This document shows, in pieces, positions 1 to 7,736 of a stretch of 64,000 nucleotides of DNA; the stretch's first letter is position 1; the number at the start of each line of letters is the position of its first letter. The translations under genes were made by a program, and so were the position numbers. Where the stretch lies: assembly GCA_050185825.1 (NCBI GenBank), contig JBFWZA010000015.1, positions 1-64,000 of the forward strand, in the 5' to 3' direction. Below the pieces are notes generated by a model. It saw only the letters and a list, made by a program, of their open reading frames with translations. It was not told where the DNA came from and made no database searches. This DNA comes from SZUA-309 sp050185825 (lineage in GTDB: Bacteria > Pseudomonadota > Gammaproteobacteria > Pseudomonadales > Azotimanducaceae).

Positions 1-473
1 GTGCGAATAGCCCATCAAGGTCCCGTGCAAAGCGCACGACAGAGAGACCGGATATACGTGAGCAGTCTAACCATTGAGCATCATCGACTACTGCAATCGA
101 GGGGGAGTCCATATACGCGGGAACGCGTCTGCATCCGGAAACGGTCCGGCGTCTGGCCTGCGATGGGGGCTTGCTGACGATCATCGAGAATCCCAGGGGT
201 GATCCGCTCAATGTGGGGCGCAAAACGCGGGCCATTCCGCCATCCACACGCAGAGCCCTGGTGGCGCGGGATCGGCATTGCCAGTTTCCTGGATGCTCTC
301 AGGAGAGGTATGTAGAGGGCCACCACATCAAGCATTGGGCGCAGGGTGGCGAGACGAGGCCCGATAACCTGGTGCTCCTATGCAGCCGGCACCACCGGGC
401 GGTGCACGAGCTGGGTTATCGGATTGAGCGCACACCGGAGGGTGAGTTGAGGTTCATCAGGCCCGGCGGATGA
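1..473 (+). pseudogene. HNH endonuclease (DUF222/HNH family) C-terminal remnant, frameshifted
   Basis: This is the tail of a DUF222-HNH family protein. From about 78 to the TGA at 471-473 the frame reads through the family's linker (LHPETVRRLACDGG at 132-170), a Cys-x4-Cys zinc pair (CQFPGC) and the HNH core (GHHIKHWAQGG, then LVLLCSRHHRAVHE). Upstream the matching family sequence (QRDRIYVSS, about 40-65) lies in a different frame and a TGA at 75-77 closes the C-terminal frame, so a frameshift falls near 75-95. The protein also ends right after the HNH module, earlier than relatives usually do. The gene enters from the left edge, so most of it is not visible. I read it as a decayed remnant; a sequencing error at the shift is the alternative. 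DUF222-HNH genes often occur as mobile or multicopy elements. Confidence 0.65.
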
Positions 474-493
474 GGGTGTCTTTTCGGGGCTGA

Positions 494-549
494 CGCAAAG
501 CCGTTTCTACCACACACCTGGCAAACGCACCGGTAGAAACGGCTCTGCG
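494..549. repeat. Large imperfect hairpin (18-nt arms) between HNH remnant and hydroxylase
   Basis: Arms at 494-511 and 532-549 are inverted copies with a single mismatch; the inner 13 bp (499-511 against 532-544) are perfect. The loop is 20 nt. The hairpin lies between the convergent HNH remnant and the hydroxylase gene, so a bidirectional terminator is possible, but there is no T-tract next to either arm. A palindromic repeat or the remnant of a small mobile element is the other reading. Confidence 0.6.
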
Positions 550-613
550 AATTGGCTCAAAACAACAGTCCGGGAACGCCTCGGTTGCCTCGCATGAACA
601 ACGTGAATCGAGA

Positions 614-1839
614 TCACAACGGCTCCACAGGCTGGCGGCGCACGGCCCTGTCCACCCAGATCCGCTGGGTGACGCCGTTGTAGCGGGCATAGAACGGCCT
701 CGGCAGCGCCCGGCAGTAAGCCTGCATCTGCAGCCGCGCATCCAGGAGCGACCGGGCGACGAAGTAGGCGGGCTGGAAGTCGGTGATCGGGTGCGGGCGA
801 ATGGCGGCACGCTGCGGATCCCAGGGCAGATACGCAGGCGCCTGCCGGCCGGCGGCGCCACCCTCACAGGCATAGGCGAGCTCGCCATAGCTCGACAGCA
901 GACCCGCGCCGAAAGCCCGGCGCGCGCCCTCCTCCTCGAGCAGCCCGAACTCCACCGAGTACCAGTAGCAGCGGGCGAGCCGCTCCACGTCCTCGTCACT
1001 CGCCCCGAGGCTGGCGAGCCCGATTTCCTGCGAGAAGTCGGCGAAGGCCGGATCCGCGAACATGGGCGCATGGCCGATCAGCTCGTGGCAGATGTCCGGC
1101 TCCGGCGTGTAGAACGGCTTCGAGTGGTGGCGCACGTACTGGGTGGCGAAGAACACACGGAATGCCAGTCCGGCCAGAAAGTCGCGTGAATGCAGGAGCC
1201 CGGGCGTCGGCCGGATGGCAAAGCCCGTGCGCAGGCCGAGGAAGGCACTCACCTCGGCGAGCTGCGGGATGCGCTGCGGACCGAAACCGCACTCGCGCTC
1301 CAGCTCCCGGACCGCGCGGCGGTAGGCATCACAGGCGTACCGCGCGTGCAGGGAGGAGAGCCGCTCGTACACGGACTGCCAGGTGGCGATCTCCGCGGCA
1401 TCGTAGGCGACGGTGGGCAAGGGCTGACCGTGGCGATACGCGCGCGCCAGCGCGTCGATCTCGGCGCGGCGCGTCCGGTAGCCCGCATCCTGGAATCCGG
1501 GATGGTCCGAGGTGAGCGCGCCACCCGCATCCAGCGTGTGCGCCGCCACCCGATCGAGCTCGCTGATGTGCCGCGGAAACCAGGGCACCTCGCGCCGATC
1601 GAGCACCAGCAGCTTCACTGCCGTTCGCTCGAGCCCCTCGAGCACCCGGGCAACCGCGGCGTCCCGGCGGTCACCCTCGCAGTCCACATAGAAATCGAAC
1701 GTTCCGCCCCGCGCCGGACGGGATTCGATGTGGGTCAGGTTGACGCCTTCCCGGGAGAAGATCCCGAGTGCGGCCTCCAGCGCCCGGGACGGTCCTCGAG
1801 CTCGATGAGGAGCGACAGCCTGCGTTCGTTCCCTGCCAT
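614..1839 (-). CDS. Biopterin-dependent aromatic amino acid hydroxylase (phenylalanine 4-hydroxylase type) with N-terminal ACT domain; apparent frameshift
   Basis: This is an iron- and pterin-dependent aromatic amino acid hydroxylase, most like phenylalanine hydroxylase (Phe to Tyr). With one base restored near 1783-1788 the protein is 408 aa from the ATG at 1837-1839. Residues 1-75 are an ACT domain (LLIELEDRPG, then ALEAALGIFSREGVNLTHIE). The catalytic domain carries HELIGH (H252, H257) and YWYSVEFG (E297). Their spacing of 5 and 40 residues equals that of the human iron ligands H285, H290 and E330. YTPEPDICHE and GLASLGA are also present. The frameshift lies in a C/G run inside the ACT domain. 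Without it the catalytic frame has no good start near the ACT domain, so either the gene is damaged or one base is missing in the assembly. The gene is divergent from the LysR gene. An ACT-containing hydroxylase is commoner in animals than in proteobacteria. Confidence 0.85.
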
Positions 1840-1908
1840 GGTCACAGTGTAGCCCCGCCGGGTACGGACGACGGTGTCCGACGCACGGATGGAATTTGCG
1901 AAGACCTA

Positions 1909-1948
1909 TTGACATTAAGTGCAATACGGATTGTTATCCTTTGCATAA
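1909..1948 (+). promoter_or_regulatory. Putative sigma-70 promoter and LysR-type box upstream of the LysR gene
   Basis: TTGACA (1909-1914), a 17-nt spacer and TGTTAT (1932-1937) form a plausible promoter reading toward the LysR gene. TTAT-N7-ATAA at 1934-1948 is a symmetric T-N11-A site of the kind LysR regulators bind, and it overlaps the -10 region. This suggests autorepression. The stretch is clearly more AT-rich than its surroundings. Confidence 0.5.
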
Positions 1949-1982
1949 CATTTTCTGATACCGCCCGAACCGGGGGGAGCAG

Positions 1983-2885
1983 ATGCGCGCCCAGATCGAC
2001 CTGAAGCGACTTCGCTACATCGTGGAGGTGGCCCGGGCGGAATCGATCACCACCGCCGCCGAAACGCTGGGGCTCACCCAGCCGGCACTCACCCGCAGCA
2101 TCGGCGAGGTGGAGGCCCTCCTCGGCACCCGCCTGTTTCATCGACTGCCCCGCGGCATGCAGCTCACGGAAGTGGGAACCCGGTTCGTGGAGCGGGCCTG
2201 GCAGATTCTCGGTGAGGTGGAAGACCTGATCGCCGACGTCAGCCACACCCGCGACCGGATCACCGGACGGCTCCGGCTGGGGGTGGCGCCCGCCGCCTGG
2301 CTGCCGTACGCGCGACCGGCCCTCACTCGGCTCGCCAGCGAGTATCCCGGCATCAAGATCGAGGTGGTCAACGGTACGGTTCAGGAGCTGTGTCCGAGGC
2401 TCCTGCACGGCGAGCTGACCTGCCTGCTCAGCACGTCCAGTTATCTCAAGCGCTGGCGGGACCTGGAGATCATCGGCCTGAAGAAGCTGGCAAACGGCTG
2501 CCTGGTCCGTCGGGATCATCCGGTCACGCAGATGCGCAAGCCCCTGGAAGCGGACATCCTCGGCTATCCGGTGGTGCTGCCCACCAGCGTGGACCCCACC
2601 TATTCCGACATTGCCCAGCGCTACGTGCACCACAACCTGCCGCCCCCCCAGCCGCATTACGTCACGGACGACTGGGAGCTGATCAAGGACCTGGTCCGCT
2701 GCAGCGATGCCTTCCACCCGGTGATCTACCAGGAGGACGCCCCCATCGACGAGGACGGCCTCGAGGTGCTGCACGGCGTGATTCGCATGTCGGACCATCG
2801 GGTCAGCATCGCCTTCTCGCGGCTGAGCCCGAAGAGTGAAGCGGCGGAGCTGTTCGAGCGGATGATGCGGGAAACGGTGATCTGA
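1983..2885 (+). CDS. LysR family transcriptional regulator
   Basis: This 300-aa protein has the size and layout of a LysR regulator. The N-terminal winged helix-turn-helix spans about residues 5-65 (LKRLRYIVEVARAESIT, then AAETLGLTQPALTRSI and LGTRLFHRLPRGMQLTEVG). A linker helix and a periplasmic-binding-like effector domain follow (GRLRLGVAPAAW onward). The ATG at 1983 is preceded by a GGGGGGAG ribosome-binding site. The gene is divergent from the aromatic amino acid hydroxylase, so control of that gene is possible. The effector is unknown; the C-terminal domain does not point to a particular ligand. Confidence 0.93.
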   Translation: MRAQIDLKRLRYIVEVARAESITTAAETLGLTQPALTRSIGEVEALLGTRLFHRLPRGMQLTEVGTRFVERAWQILGEVEDLIADVSHTRDRITGRLRLGVAPAAWLPYARPALTRLASEYPGIKIEVVNGTVQELCPRLLHGELTCLLSTSSYLKRWRDLEIIGLKKLANGCLVRRDHPVTQMRKPLEADILGYPVVLPTSVDPTYSDIAQRYVHHNLPPPQPHYVTDDWELIKDLVRCSDAFHPVIYQEDAPIDEDGLEVLHGVIRMSDHRVSIAFSRLSPKSEAAELFERMMRETVI

Positions 2886-2920
2886 ACCCCCCTCCCTTTT
2901 TCGTTATTTGCCTATTTATC

Positions 2921-2941
2921 AGAAAGATAGATCATCTTTCT
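2921..2941. terminator. Perfect 8-bp inverted repeat between convergent genes
   Basis: AGAAAGAT (2921-2928), a 5-nt loop and ATCTTTCT (2934-2941) form a perfect hairpin between the LysR gene and the convergent PEGA/FGE gene; its last base is the first base of the latter's stop codon complement. The flank on the LysR side is pyrimidine-rich but there is no clear T-tract on the exit side, so terminator function is only likely. Confidence 0.4.
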
Positions 2942-4650
2942 CACAGTTCTTTGACCAGCCGGATGCCCCTGTCGTCCCCCCTGTCCCGGGAGAAGGCGCG
3001 TCGAGCCGAGCGCACGGCCTCCGCCTGGCTGTCCCAGGCGCCGCCGCGAATGCCGTGGGTGTCGCAGCTCTGGCCACGGTTCACCTCGCTGCCATCCTCC
3101 GGCGCCCCGTCGTAGGGTGGCACCCCGCACTCGAGCACCCACTCGGCCACGTTGCCGAGCAGATCGTGCAGCCCGAACGGATTCGGCGGGAAAGACCCCA
3201 CCGGGGCCAGTCTGCCGAAACCGTCGTCGCAGGCCGTCACCGACCACTCCCGGAAGATCCGTTTGCTGGACTGATCCGCGATGTTGGCGAACTCGCACAG
3301 GCGTGCAGGATCGTCTCCGAAGAAGTAGTCCGTGACCGAACCGGCGCGGGCCACGTATTCCCACTCCGCTTCGGTCGGCAGCCGGTACCTCTGGCCGGTC
3401 TGGCGGGACAGCCAGTCGGCGTAGGCCACGGACTCCGCCCACGACACGTAACGCACCGGCTCGTCGGCCGCGATCAGCCGGTCGTCCAGCCGGGCGCCTG
3501 CCGCCGTCGCATAGCGGGCGTACTCGGCGACTGAGACCTCGTTCACCGACATGGCGAAGGGCTGCGCCAGGAGGCGCTCCGTCGCTGGCGTGACGCTCGG
3601 CACGCCCCCCGGCGTCCCCATGACGAATCGACCGGGTGGCACCACGATCATGAGCGGTCCCTCGCCGCCGTCGACGAGCGGATCCCGGAAGGTCTCGCCG
3701 ACGCGCACGTTCATGGGAGCCAGCGTCAGATCCACGCTCACGCCCTCGCGCACCACATCCGCAGTCCGGAACGCTGTCCTGTACCCGAGCGCCCGGGCGG
3801 TCACCTCCACCGGCCCCACCGGCAAGCGCATCCCGTCCTCGTAGGGGACCGTGGTGCGGCGTCCGTCCGCACCCTCGTACGCCAGCCGGATCTCCGCATC
3901 CCGGCGGTTGGTCCGCACCCGGATCGCGCCGAGAGCCCGGGTCAGAGCGACGCGGGTGTGGTTGTCCCCGTAGCGGACGTCGAAGCGGATCTGCTGGGTT
4001 TCGAAGCCGTTTCTCGAGACCTCGATGAGCTGCTCGCCGATGGGAAGACGCACGCCGGGACGATAGCCCACCTCCAGCTCGGGAAAGCGGACCATCGCGT
4101 CCGCCGGTGAGGTGACCACGGTCAGCGATCCGTGGGGATCCATGTCGAGCGACAGGTTCACCTCCAGAATCTGATCGGCCAGCACGATCACGTCTTTCTC
4201 CTGCGGCCGCCGTTCGGCGAGCCCCATGCGCACGGTGACCGGTCCGGTCGGAGCATCGGTCTGCAGCGGCGTGACCCCTTCCAGCCGCCGACCGTCGAGC
4301 TCGACCCAGGCACCCCGCGGGTTGGAGAGCAGGGACAAGCGGCCGACACCGCGCCGGAAGGTAACCGTCCGCTGCACCCGATCGCCGCGGCTCACGTCCA
4401 GAGGGAGGACCTCCGGCTCGAAGTGGGAGTGGGTGAGCGTCACCTGATGGCGACCCGGCGACAGCGTCACGGTGAGCGGGGTCACCCCGAGACCGCGACC
4501 GTCGATCCGTACCACCGCGCCCGGCGGTTCGGATTCGAACACCGCCTCGATCCGCCAGGCGTCGTAGGCGAGCACCGCGAGCATCAGCAGCAGCGCGCCG
4601 GCACCCATCCAGAGCCAGCGCCGGCGCGCCGGGGCGCCCGCACCGGTCAT
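2941..4650 (-). CDS. PEGA-repeat protein with formylglycine-generating-enzyme-like (SUMF1) domain
   Basis: A predicted inner-membrane-anchored periplasmic protein of 569 aa. A short basic tail and one membrane segment (about residues 13-28) are followed by three or four PEGA-like beta repeats (about 35-320; e.g. SEPPGAVVRIDGRGLGVTPL) and a C-terminal FGE/SUMF1 fold (PGRFVMGTP, RLPTEAEWEYVARAG, GLHDLLGNVAEWV, GIRGGAWDS, GIRLV). The catalytic Cys pair of true formylglycine-generating enzymes is missing near the C-terminus, so sulfatase activation is unlikely; the domain may bind ligand or have another oxidative role. The start at 4650 is chosen because it places the membrane segment next to the N-terminus and lies 13 bp after the btuB stop; a longer start at 4746 would overlap btuB. 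Probably co-transcribed with btuB under the B12 riboswitch. Confidence 0.88.
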   Translation of the reverse strand: MTGAGAPARRRWLWMGAGALLLMLAVLAYDAWRIEAVFESEPPGAVVRIDGRGLGVTPLTVTLSPGRHQVTLTHSHFEPEVLPLDVSRGDRVQRTVTFRRGVGRLSLLSNPRGAWVELDGRRLEGVTPLQTDAPTGPVTVRMGLAERRPQEKDVIVLADQILEVNLSLDMDPHGSLTVVTSPADAMVRFPELEVGYRPGVRLPIGEQLIEVSRNGFETQQIRFDVRYGDNHTRVALTRALGAIRVRTNRRDAEIRLAYEGADGRRTTVPYEDGMRLPVGPVEVTARALGYRTAFRTADVVREGVSVDLTLAPMNVRVGETFRDPLVDGGEGPLMIVVPPGRFVMGTPGGVPSVTPATERLLAQPFAMSVNEVSVAEYARYATAAGARLDDRLIAADEPVRYVSWAESVAYADWLSRQTGQRYRLPTEAEWEYVARAGSVTDYFFGDDPARLCEFANIADQSSKRIFREWSVTACDDGFGRLAPVGSFPPNPFGLHDLLGNVAEWVLECGVPPYDGAPEDGSEVNRGQSCDTHGIRGGAWDSQAEAVRSARRAFSRDRGDDRGIRLVKEL

Positions 4651-4663
4651 GGCGCCGCGCCGG

Positions 4664-6601
4664 TCAGCGGCCCGCCCCGAAGCGCAGGCCGAGGTGCAGC
4701 GATCGTCCGGGCGCGCGGTAGCCCACCACCTCCGTGTAGGCCTCATCGAGCAGGTTGTCGGCCCGCAGATAGACGTCGAGCCGATCGGTCAGAGCGAACC
4801 GGCCGGTCAGCGTCACCAGCAGATAATCGTCGAGCAGCACTGTCTCCTGCGCGTAGGTGGGCGGAGGGAAGATCGTATCCCGCTGCGGTCCCGAATAGGA
4901 AAGATTGACGTTGACTCCGGCACGACCGGACAGCAGCCGGTAGTGGGCGCCCGCCGCCGCCATGTGCCTCGGGCGCCGGATTTCGGCCGCGCCGTCGGGC
5001 TGGGTGGCATCGACATAGGTGTAGCTGGCCGTGGCCGTCAGCGCAGCCGTCAGTTCCGCCGCCAGTGTCGCCTCGAGGCCTTCACGGCGGCTCCTGCCGG
5101 ACAGGTTGTCCGCCGTGGCCAGGAACGATCCGGGGTCGAACGTGGTGACGATCTCGTCGGTCAGCCGCTCGTTGAACCAGGTCAGCCCCGCCCGCCAGCG
5201 ACCGGCGCCGAACGGCTGCTCGATGCCGAGATCGAATCCCGCCGTCTGCTCGGGTTTCAGGTCCGGATTGCCGATGAAGCTGTCGACGTAGTAGCCGAAC
5301 TGCTCGATGAAGGTGGGCGCCTTCTGCCCGGTACCGTAGGACCCATGCAGCCGGGTGCCGGTGTCGGCAAACCGGTAGCTGCCCGTGAGGCGGTAGGTGG
5401 TGACGTCCCGGAAGTCGCTGTTGTCGTCGAATCGGATGCTGGCGGACAGGTCGAGACCCGCCAGCGGGGTGGCCAGGTACTCCAGCACCCAGCCGAGCTT
5501 CCTGCGCTTCTGATCCTGGTTCGGGTCGTCGAAGACGGTGAATCCCCGCTGCTCGAAACGCTCGTCCTCATAATCCAGCGCCACGACGAGCCGCTGATCC
5601 GCCGGTGCGAACGACAGCGTCGACTGATAGTAGACTCCGAGCTTGTCCGCGCCGGTGCTGCTCTCCCAGTCGCCGTCGCGTTCCTGCTCGCGGTCCGTGG
5701 CGAGCCAGGTGAGCCGGAGGCTGTGGTCCCAGCGATCGTCGAGAACGGTCAGACCGCCCTCTCCCATCAGCGTCAGAAAATCGTTCCTGCTGACCAGGTC
5801 CGCATCCGCGGGCAGGCCGGTGCTGAAGTCGGTGCCGTCGAACGCCACCTTCGCCGCCGTGTATCGCGCGGCAAACGCGAGCCGCGAGCGGGAATCCGGC
5901 AGCCACCGCCCGGAGGCGCTCGCCGTCAGATTCTCATAGCCGTCGTCTTCCGTACCCGCTGCCGCTGCCGATTCGCCGGTGGTGTCGAAATAGGCCGCGT
6001 TCAGCACGATGCCGCCGTGCCGGCCGCCGGTGCCGAGGCGCAAGCCGGTGTAGAGCGTGTCCCGCGAGCCGCCCTCGACGAAGCCTTCCGCCAGCGGGCC
6101 CTCCGCCCGGCGTGTGGTGATGTTGATCACGCCGGCCGTCGCTTCGCTGCCCCACAGCGCGCTCTGCGGCCCGCGCACCACTTCCAGGCTCTCCACGTCA
6201 TGGAGCGTCAGGGTGCTGAAGTCGAACTCGTCCGACCCTGCCGGATCGTTGGCCTTCACGCCGTCGATGAGCACCAGTACCTGGTTCGCCTCCGCCCCGC
6301 GTACACGCACCTGTGTCTGGGCGCCATAGCCCCCGAGCCGGCTCACCGCGAGTCCCGGCACATCCTGGAGCACGGCAGCCCCGTGCACGGCCTCGCGCTG
6401 CTCGATCATCGGCCGGCTCACCGTCGACACGGTGCTGCCGACGGTGTCCGCGCGGGTGGGGATCCGGCTGGCCGTCACCACCATGTCCTCGATCGGTCCC
6501 GCGGCGGAATCCGCCCGGGCCGGGGGCGAACTCAGGGTGAGCGACAGACCGGCGCCGCAGAGCGCGGCCGCCACAGTGAAACGAACAGAGGGATGAGTCA
6601 T
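4664..6601 (-). CDS. btuB: TonB-dependent vitamin B12 receptor, BtuB-like
   Basis: An outer-membrane TonB-dependent receptor of 645 aa for cobalamin uptake. A signal peptide ends near PPARADS, followed by a TonB box-like IEDMVVTASRIP, the plug domain (VLQDVPGLAVSRLGG, VRVRGAEANQVLVLIDGVKAND, LESLEVVRGPQSALWGSEATAGVINITT), a 22-strand barrel and the terminal motif LHLGLRFGAGR. The length fits BtuB (about 600-650 aa). The ATG at 6601 is preferred over that at 6622 because GAGGAGG stands just upstream of it. The substrate is inferred from the cobalamin riboswitch in its leader, which gives stronger support than the protein alone. The downstream PEGA/FGE gene follows after 13 bp. Confidence 0.92.
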   Translation of the reverse strand: MTHPSVRFTVAAALCGAGLSLTLSSPPARADSAAGPIEDMVVTASRIPTRADTVGSTVSTVSRPMIEQREAVHGAAVLQDVPGLAVSRLGGYGAQTQVRVRGAEANQVLVLIDGVKANDPAGSDEFDFSTLTLHDVESLEVVRGPQSALWGSEATAGVINITTRRAEGPLAEGFVEGGSRDTLYTGLRLGTGGRHGGIVLNAAYFDTTGESAAAAGTEDDGYENLTASASGRWLPDSRSRLAFAARYTAAKVAFDGTDFSTGLPADADLVSRNDFLTLMGEGGLTVLDDRWDHSLRLTWLATDREQERDGDWESSTGADKLGVYYQSTLSFAPADQRLVVALDYEDERFEQRGFTVFDDPNQDQKRRKLGWVLEYLATPLAGLDLSASIRFDDNSDFRDVTTYRLTGSYRFADTGTRLHGSYGTGQKAPTFIEQFGYYVDSFIGNPDLKPEQTAGFDLGIEQPFGAGRWRAGLTWFNERLTDEIVTTFDPGSFLATADNLSGRSRREGLEATLAAELTAALTATASYTYVDATQPDGAAEIRRPRHMAAAGAHYRLLSGRAGVNVNLSYSGPQRDTIFPPPTYAQETVLLDDYLLVTLTGRFALTDRLDVYLRADNLLDEAYTEVVGYRAPGRSLHLGLRFGAGR

Positions 6602-6667
6602 GGGCGCCTCCTCGTCACGCATCCCCGCGTGACCGGTGAAAGGACAGGACGCGCAGCAGTTGCGCGG

Positions 6668-6865
6668 TGAGTCCAGGCCGGTCTCCGGGCTGACGAGGGA
6701 TCCGCTAGCGCGCGCTCACGCGCCGTCGCGGACCGGGCCGTGTCGCCTTCCCGCGATTGCTCGCAGTGGCCGCATGCCCGTGGGGGCATCGCTGACACGG
6801 AGTTGACTCGATCACCGTTGCGGGGGCAGCGTCGGCATCGCACCGACTTCCCGTCACCTGGTGAC
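6668..6865 (-). promoter_or_regulatory. Cobalamin (adenosylcobalamin) riboswitch in the btuB leader
   Basis: Read on the minus strand, the leader contains the hallmarks of the cobalamin riboswitch in order: GGGAAGTCGGTGC (6840-6852), CTGCCCCCGCAAC (6817-6829), GCCACTGC (6763-6770), GGGAAGGCGAC (6742-6752) and a B12 box, GTCAGCCCGGAGACCGGCC (about 6676-6694). The first and last parts can pair as P1 (CCAGG at 6857-6861 with CCTGG at 6673-6677). It lies 66 nt before the btuB start. Repression of btuB and the following gene when cobalamin is plentiful is the known action of this class. Confidence 0.95.
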
Positions 6866-6880
6866 GCGCAATGTAGCGGC

Positions 6881-6902
6881 GCGGTTGCCGCGCGGCAACC
6901 GC
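6881..6902 (-). terminator. Strong 9-bp hairpin after the cyclase gene, ahead of the riboswitch
   Basis: GCGGTTGCC (6881-6889), a GCGC loop and GGCAACCGC (6894-6902) form a perfect stem just downstream of the cyclase-family gene and just upstream of the riboswitch. It probably separates the two transcription units. No U-tract follows on the minus strand, so intrinsic termination is uncertain. Confidence 0.5.
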
Positions 6903-6920
6903 GGATCCTTCAAGAGCCCA

Positions 6921-7712
6921 TCAAGTCCGGTTCACTCCTGAGCTGTCGTGACCCATGATGGCCACCGCGCGGGTCCAGCCGGCCGACGCGCCGCGGATCT
7001 TCATGGGAAAGCAGGCCACGGTGAAGCCGTGCGCCGGCAGCGACTCCAGATTGTGCAGCTTCTCCAGGTGACAGTAGCCGATGTGGCGGCCGGCCTTGTG
7101 CCCTTCCCAGATCAGGCTCGCATCGTGGGACTCGGCGTACTTCTTTGCGGTGTGCGAGAACGGCGCATCCCAGGACCAGGCATCCGTGCCGGTGACCCGC
7201 ACGCCGCGTTCCAGCAGGTACATGGTGGCTTCGTAACCCATCCCGCAGCCCGTGTTCACGTAATTGTCACCACCGTAGGCCGACCCGGCGGCGGTGTTCA
7301 CCAGCACGATGTCGAGCGGGGCCAGCACGTGGCCGATCCGCTCGAGCTCCGCCGCCACGTCTTCCGCCGTGACCACATAGCCATCCTCGAAATGTCGGAA
7401 ATCCAGCTTCACCCCGGGCTTGAAGCACCAGTCCAGCGGCACCTCGTCGATGGTGATGGCCCGCTCCCCCCGGTTCATGGTGGAGTGGAAATGATACGGC
7501 GCGTCCAGGTGGGTGCCGTTGTGGGTGCTGAGCTTGACCCGCTCCACCGCCCAGCCCTCCCCGTCCGGCAGCTCGCCGGGCTCGAGCCCGGGAAAGAAGG
7601 CTGTGACCTGCTCGGGTGTGTCCCGATGATTGAAGTAGGTGATCTCCGGCTTCATGCCGGGTGGATCCGAGATCACGTCGTTTTCCAGATAGATGGAGAG
7701 ATCGATGATCAT
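6921..7712 (-). CDS. Cyclase family protein (metal-dependent amide/isatin-type hydrolase)
   Basis: A 263-aa member of the cyclase/kynurenine-formamidase superfamily (Mn- or Zn-dependent hydrolases of amides and lactams). The signature HNGTHLDAPYHF lies near residues 65-76; the histidines and Asp of this motif bind the metals. Other conserved parts are DWCFKPGVKLDF and TGTDAWSWDAPF. The ATG at 7712 follows an AGGAGG ribosome-binding site by five bases. It is transcribed 24 bp after the TonB receptor gene, so the two probably form an operon for uptake and hydrolysis of one compound. Isatin hydrolase, kynurenine formamidase and related cyclic-amide hydrolases all fit; the substrate cannot be read from the sequence. 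Confidence 0.88.
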   Translation of the reverse strand: MIIDLSIYLENDVISDPPGMKPEITYFNHRDTPEQVTAFFPGLEPGELPDGEGWAVERVKLSTHNGTHLDAPYHFHSTMNRGERAITIDEVPLDWCFKPGVKLDFRHFEDGYVVTAEDVAAELERIGHVLAPLDIVLVNTAAGSAYGGDNYVNTGCGMGYEATMYLLERGVRVTGTDAWSWDAPFSHTAKKYAESHDASLIWEGHKAGRHIGYCHLEKLHNLESLPAHGFTVACFPMKIRGASAGWTRAVAIMGHDSSGVNRT

Positions 7713-7736
7713 GTGCACCTCCTTGTCGCGGCGTCG

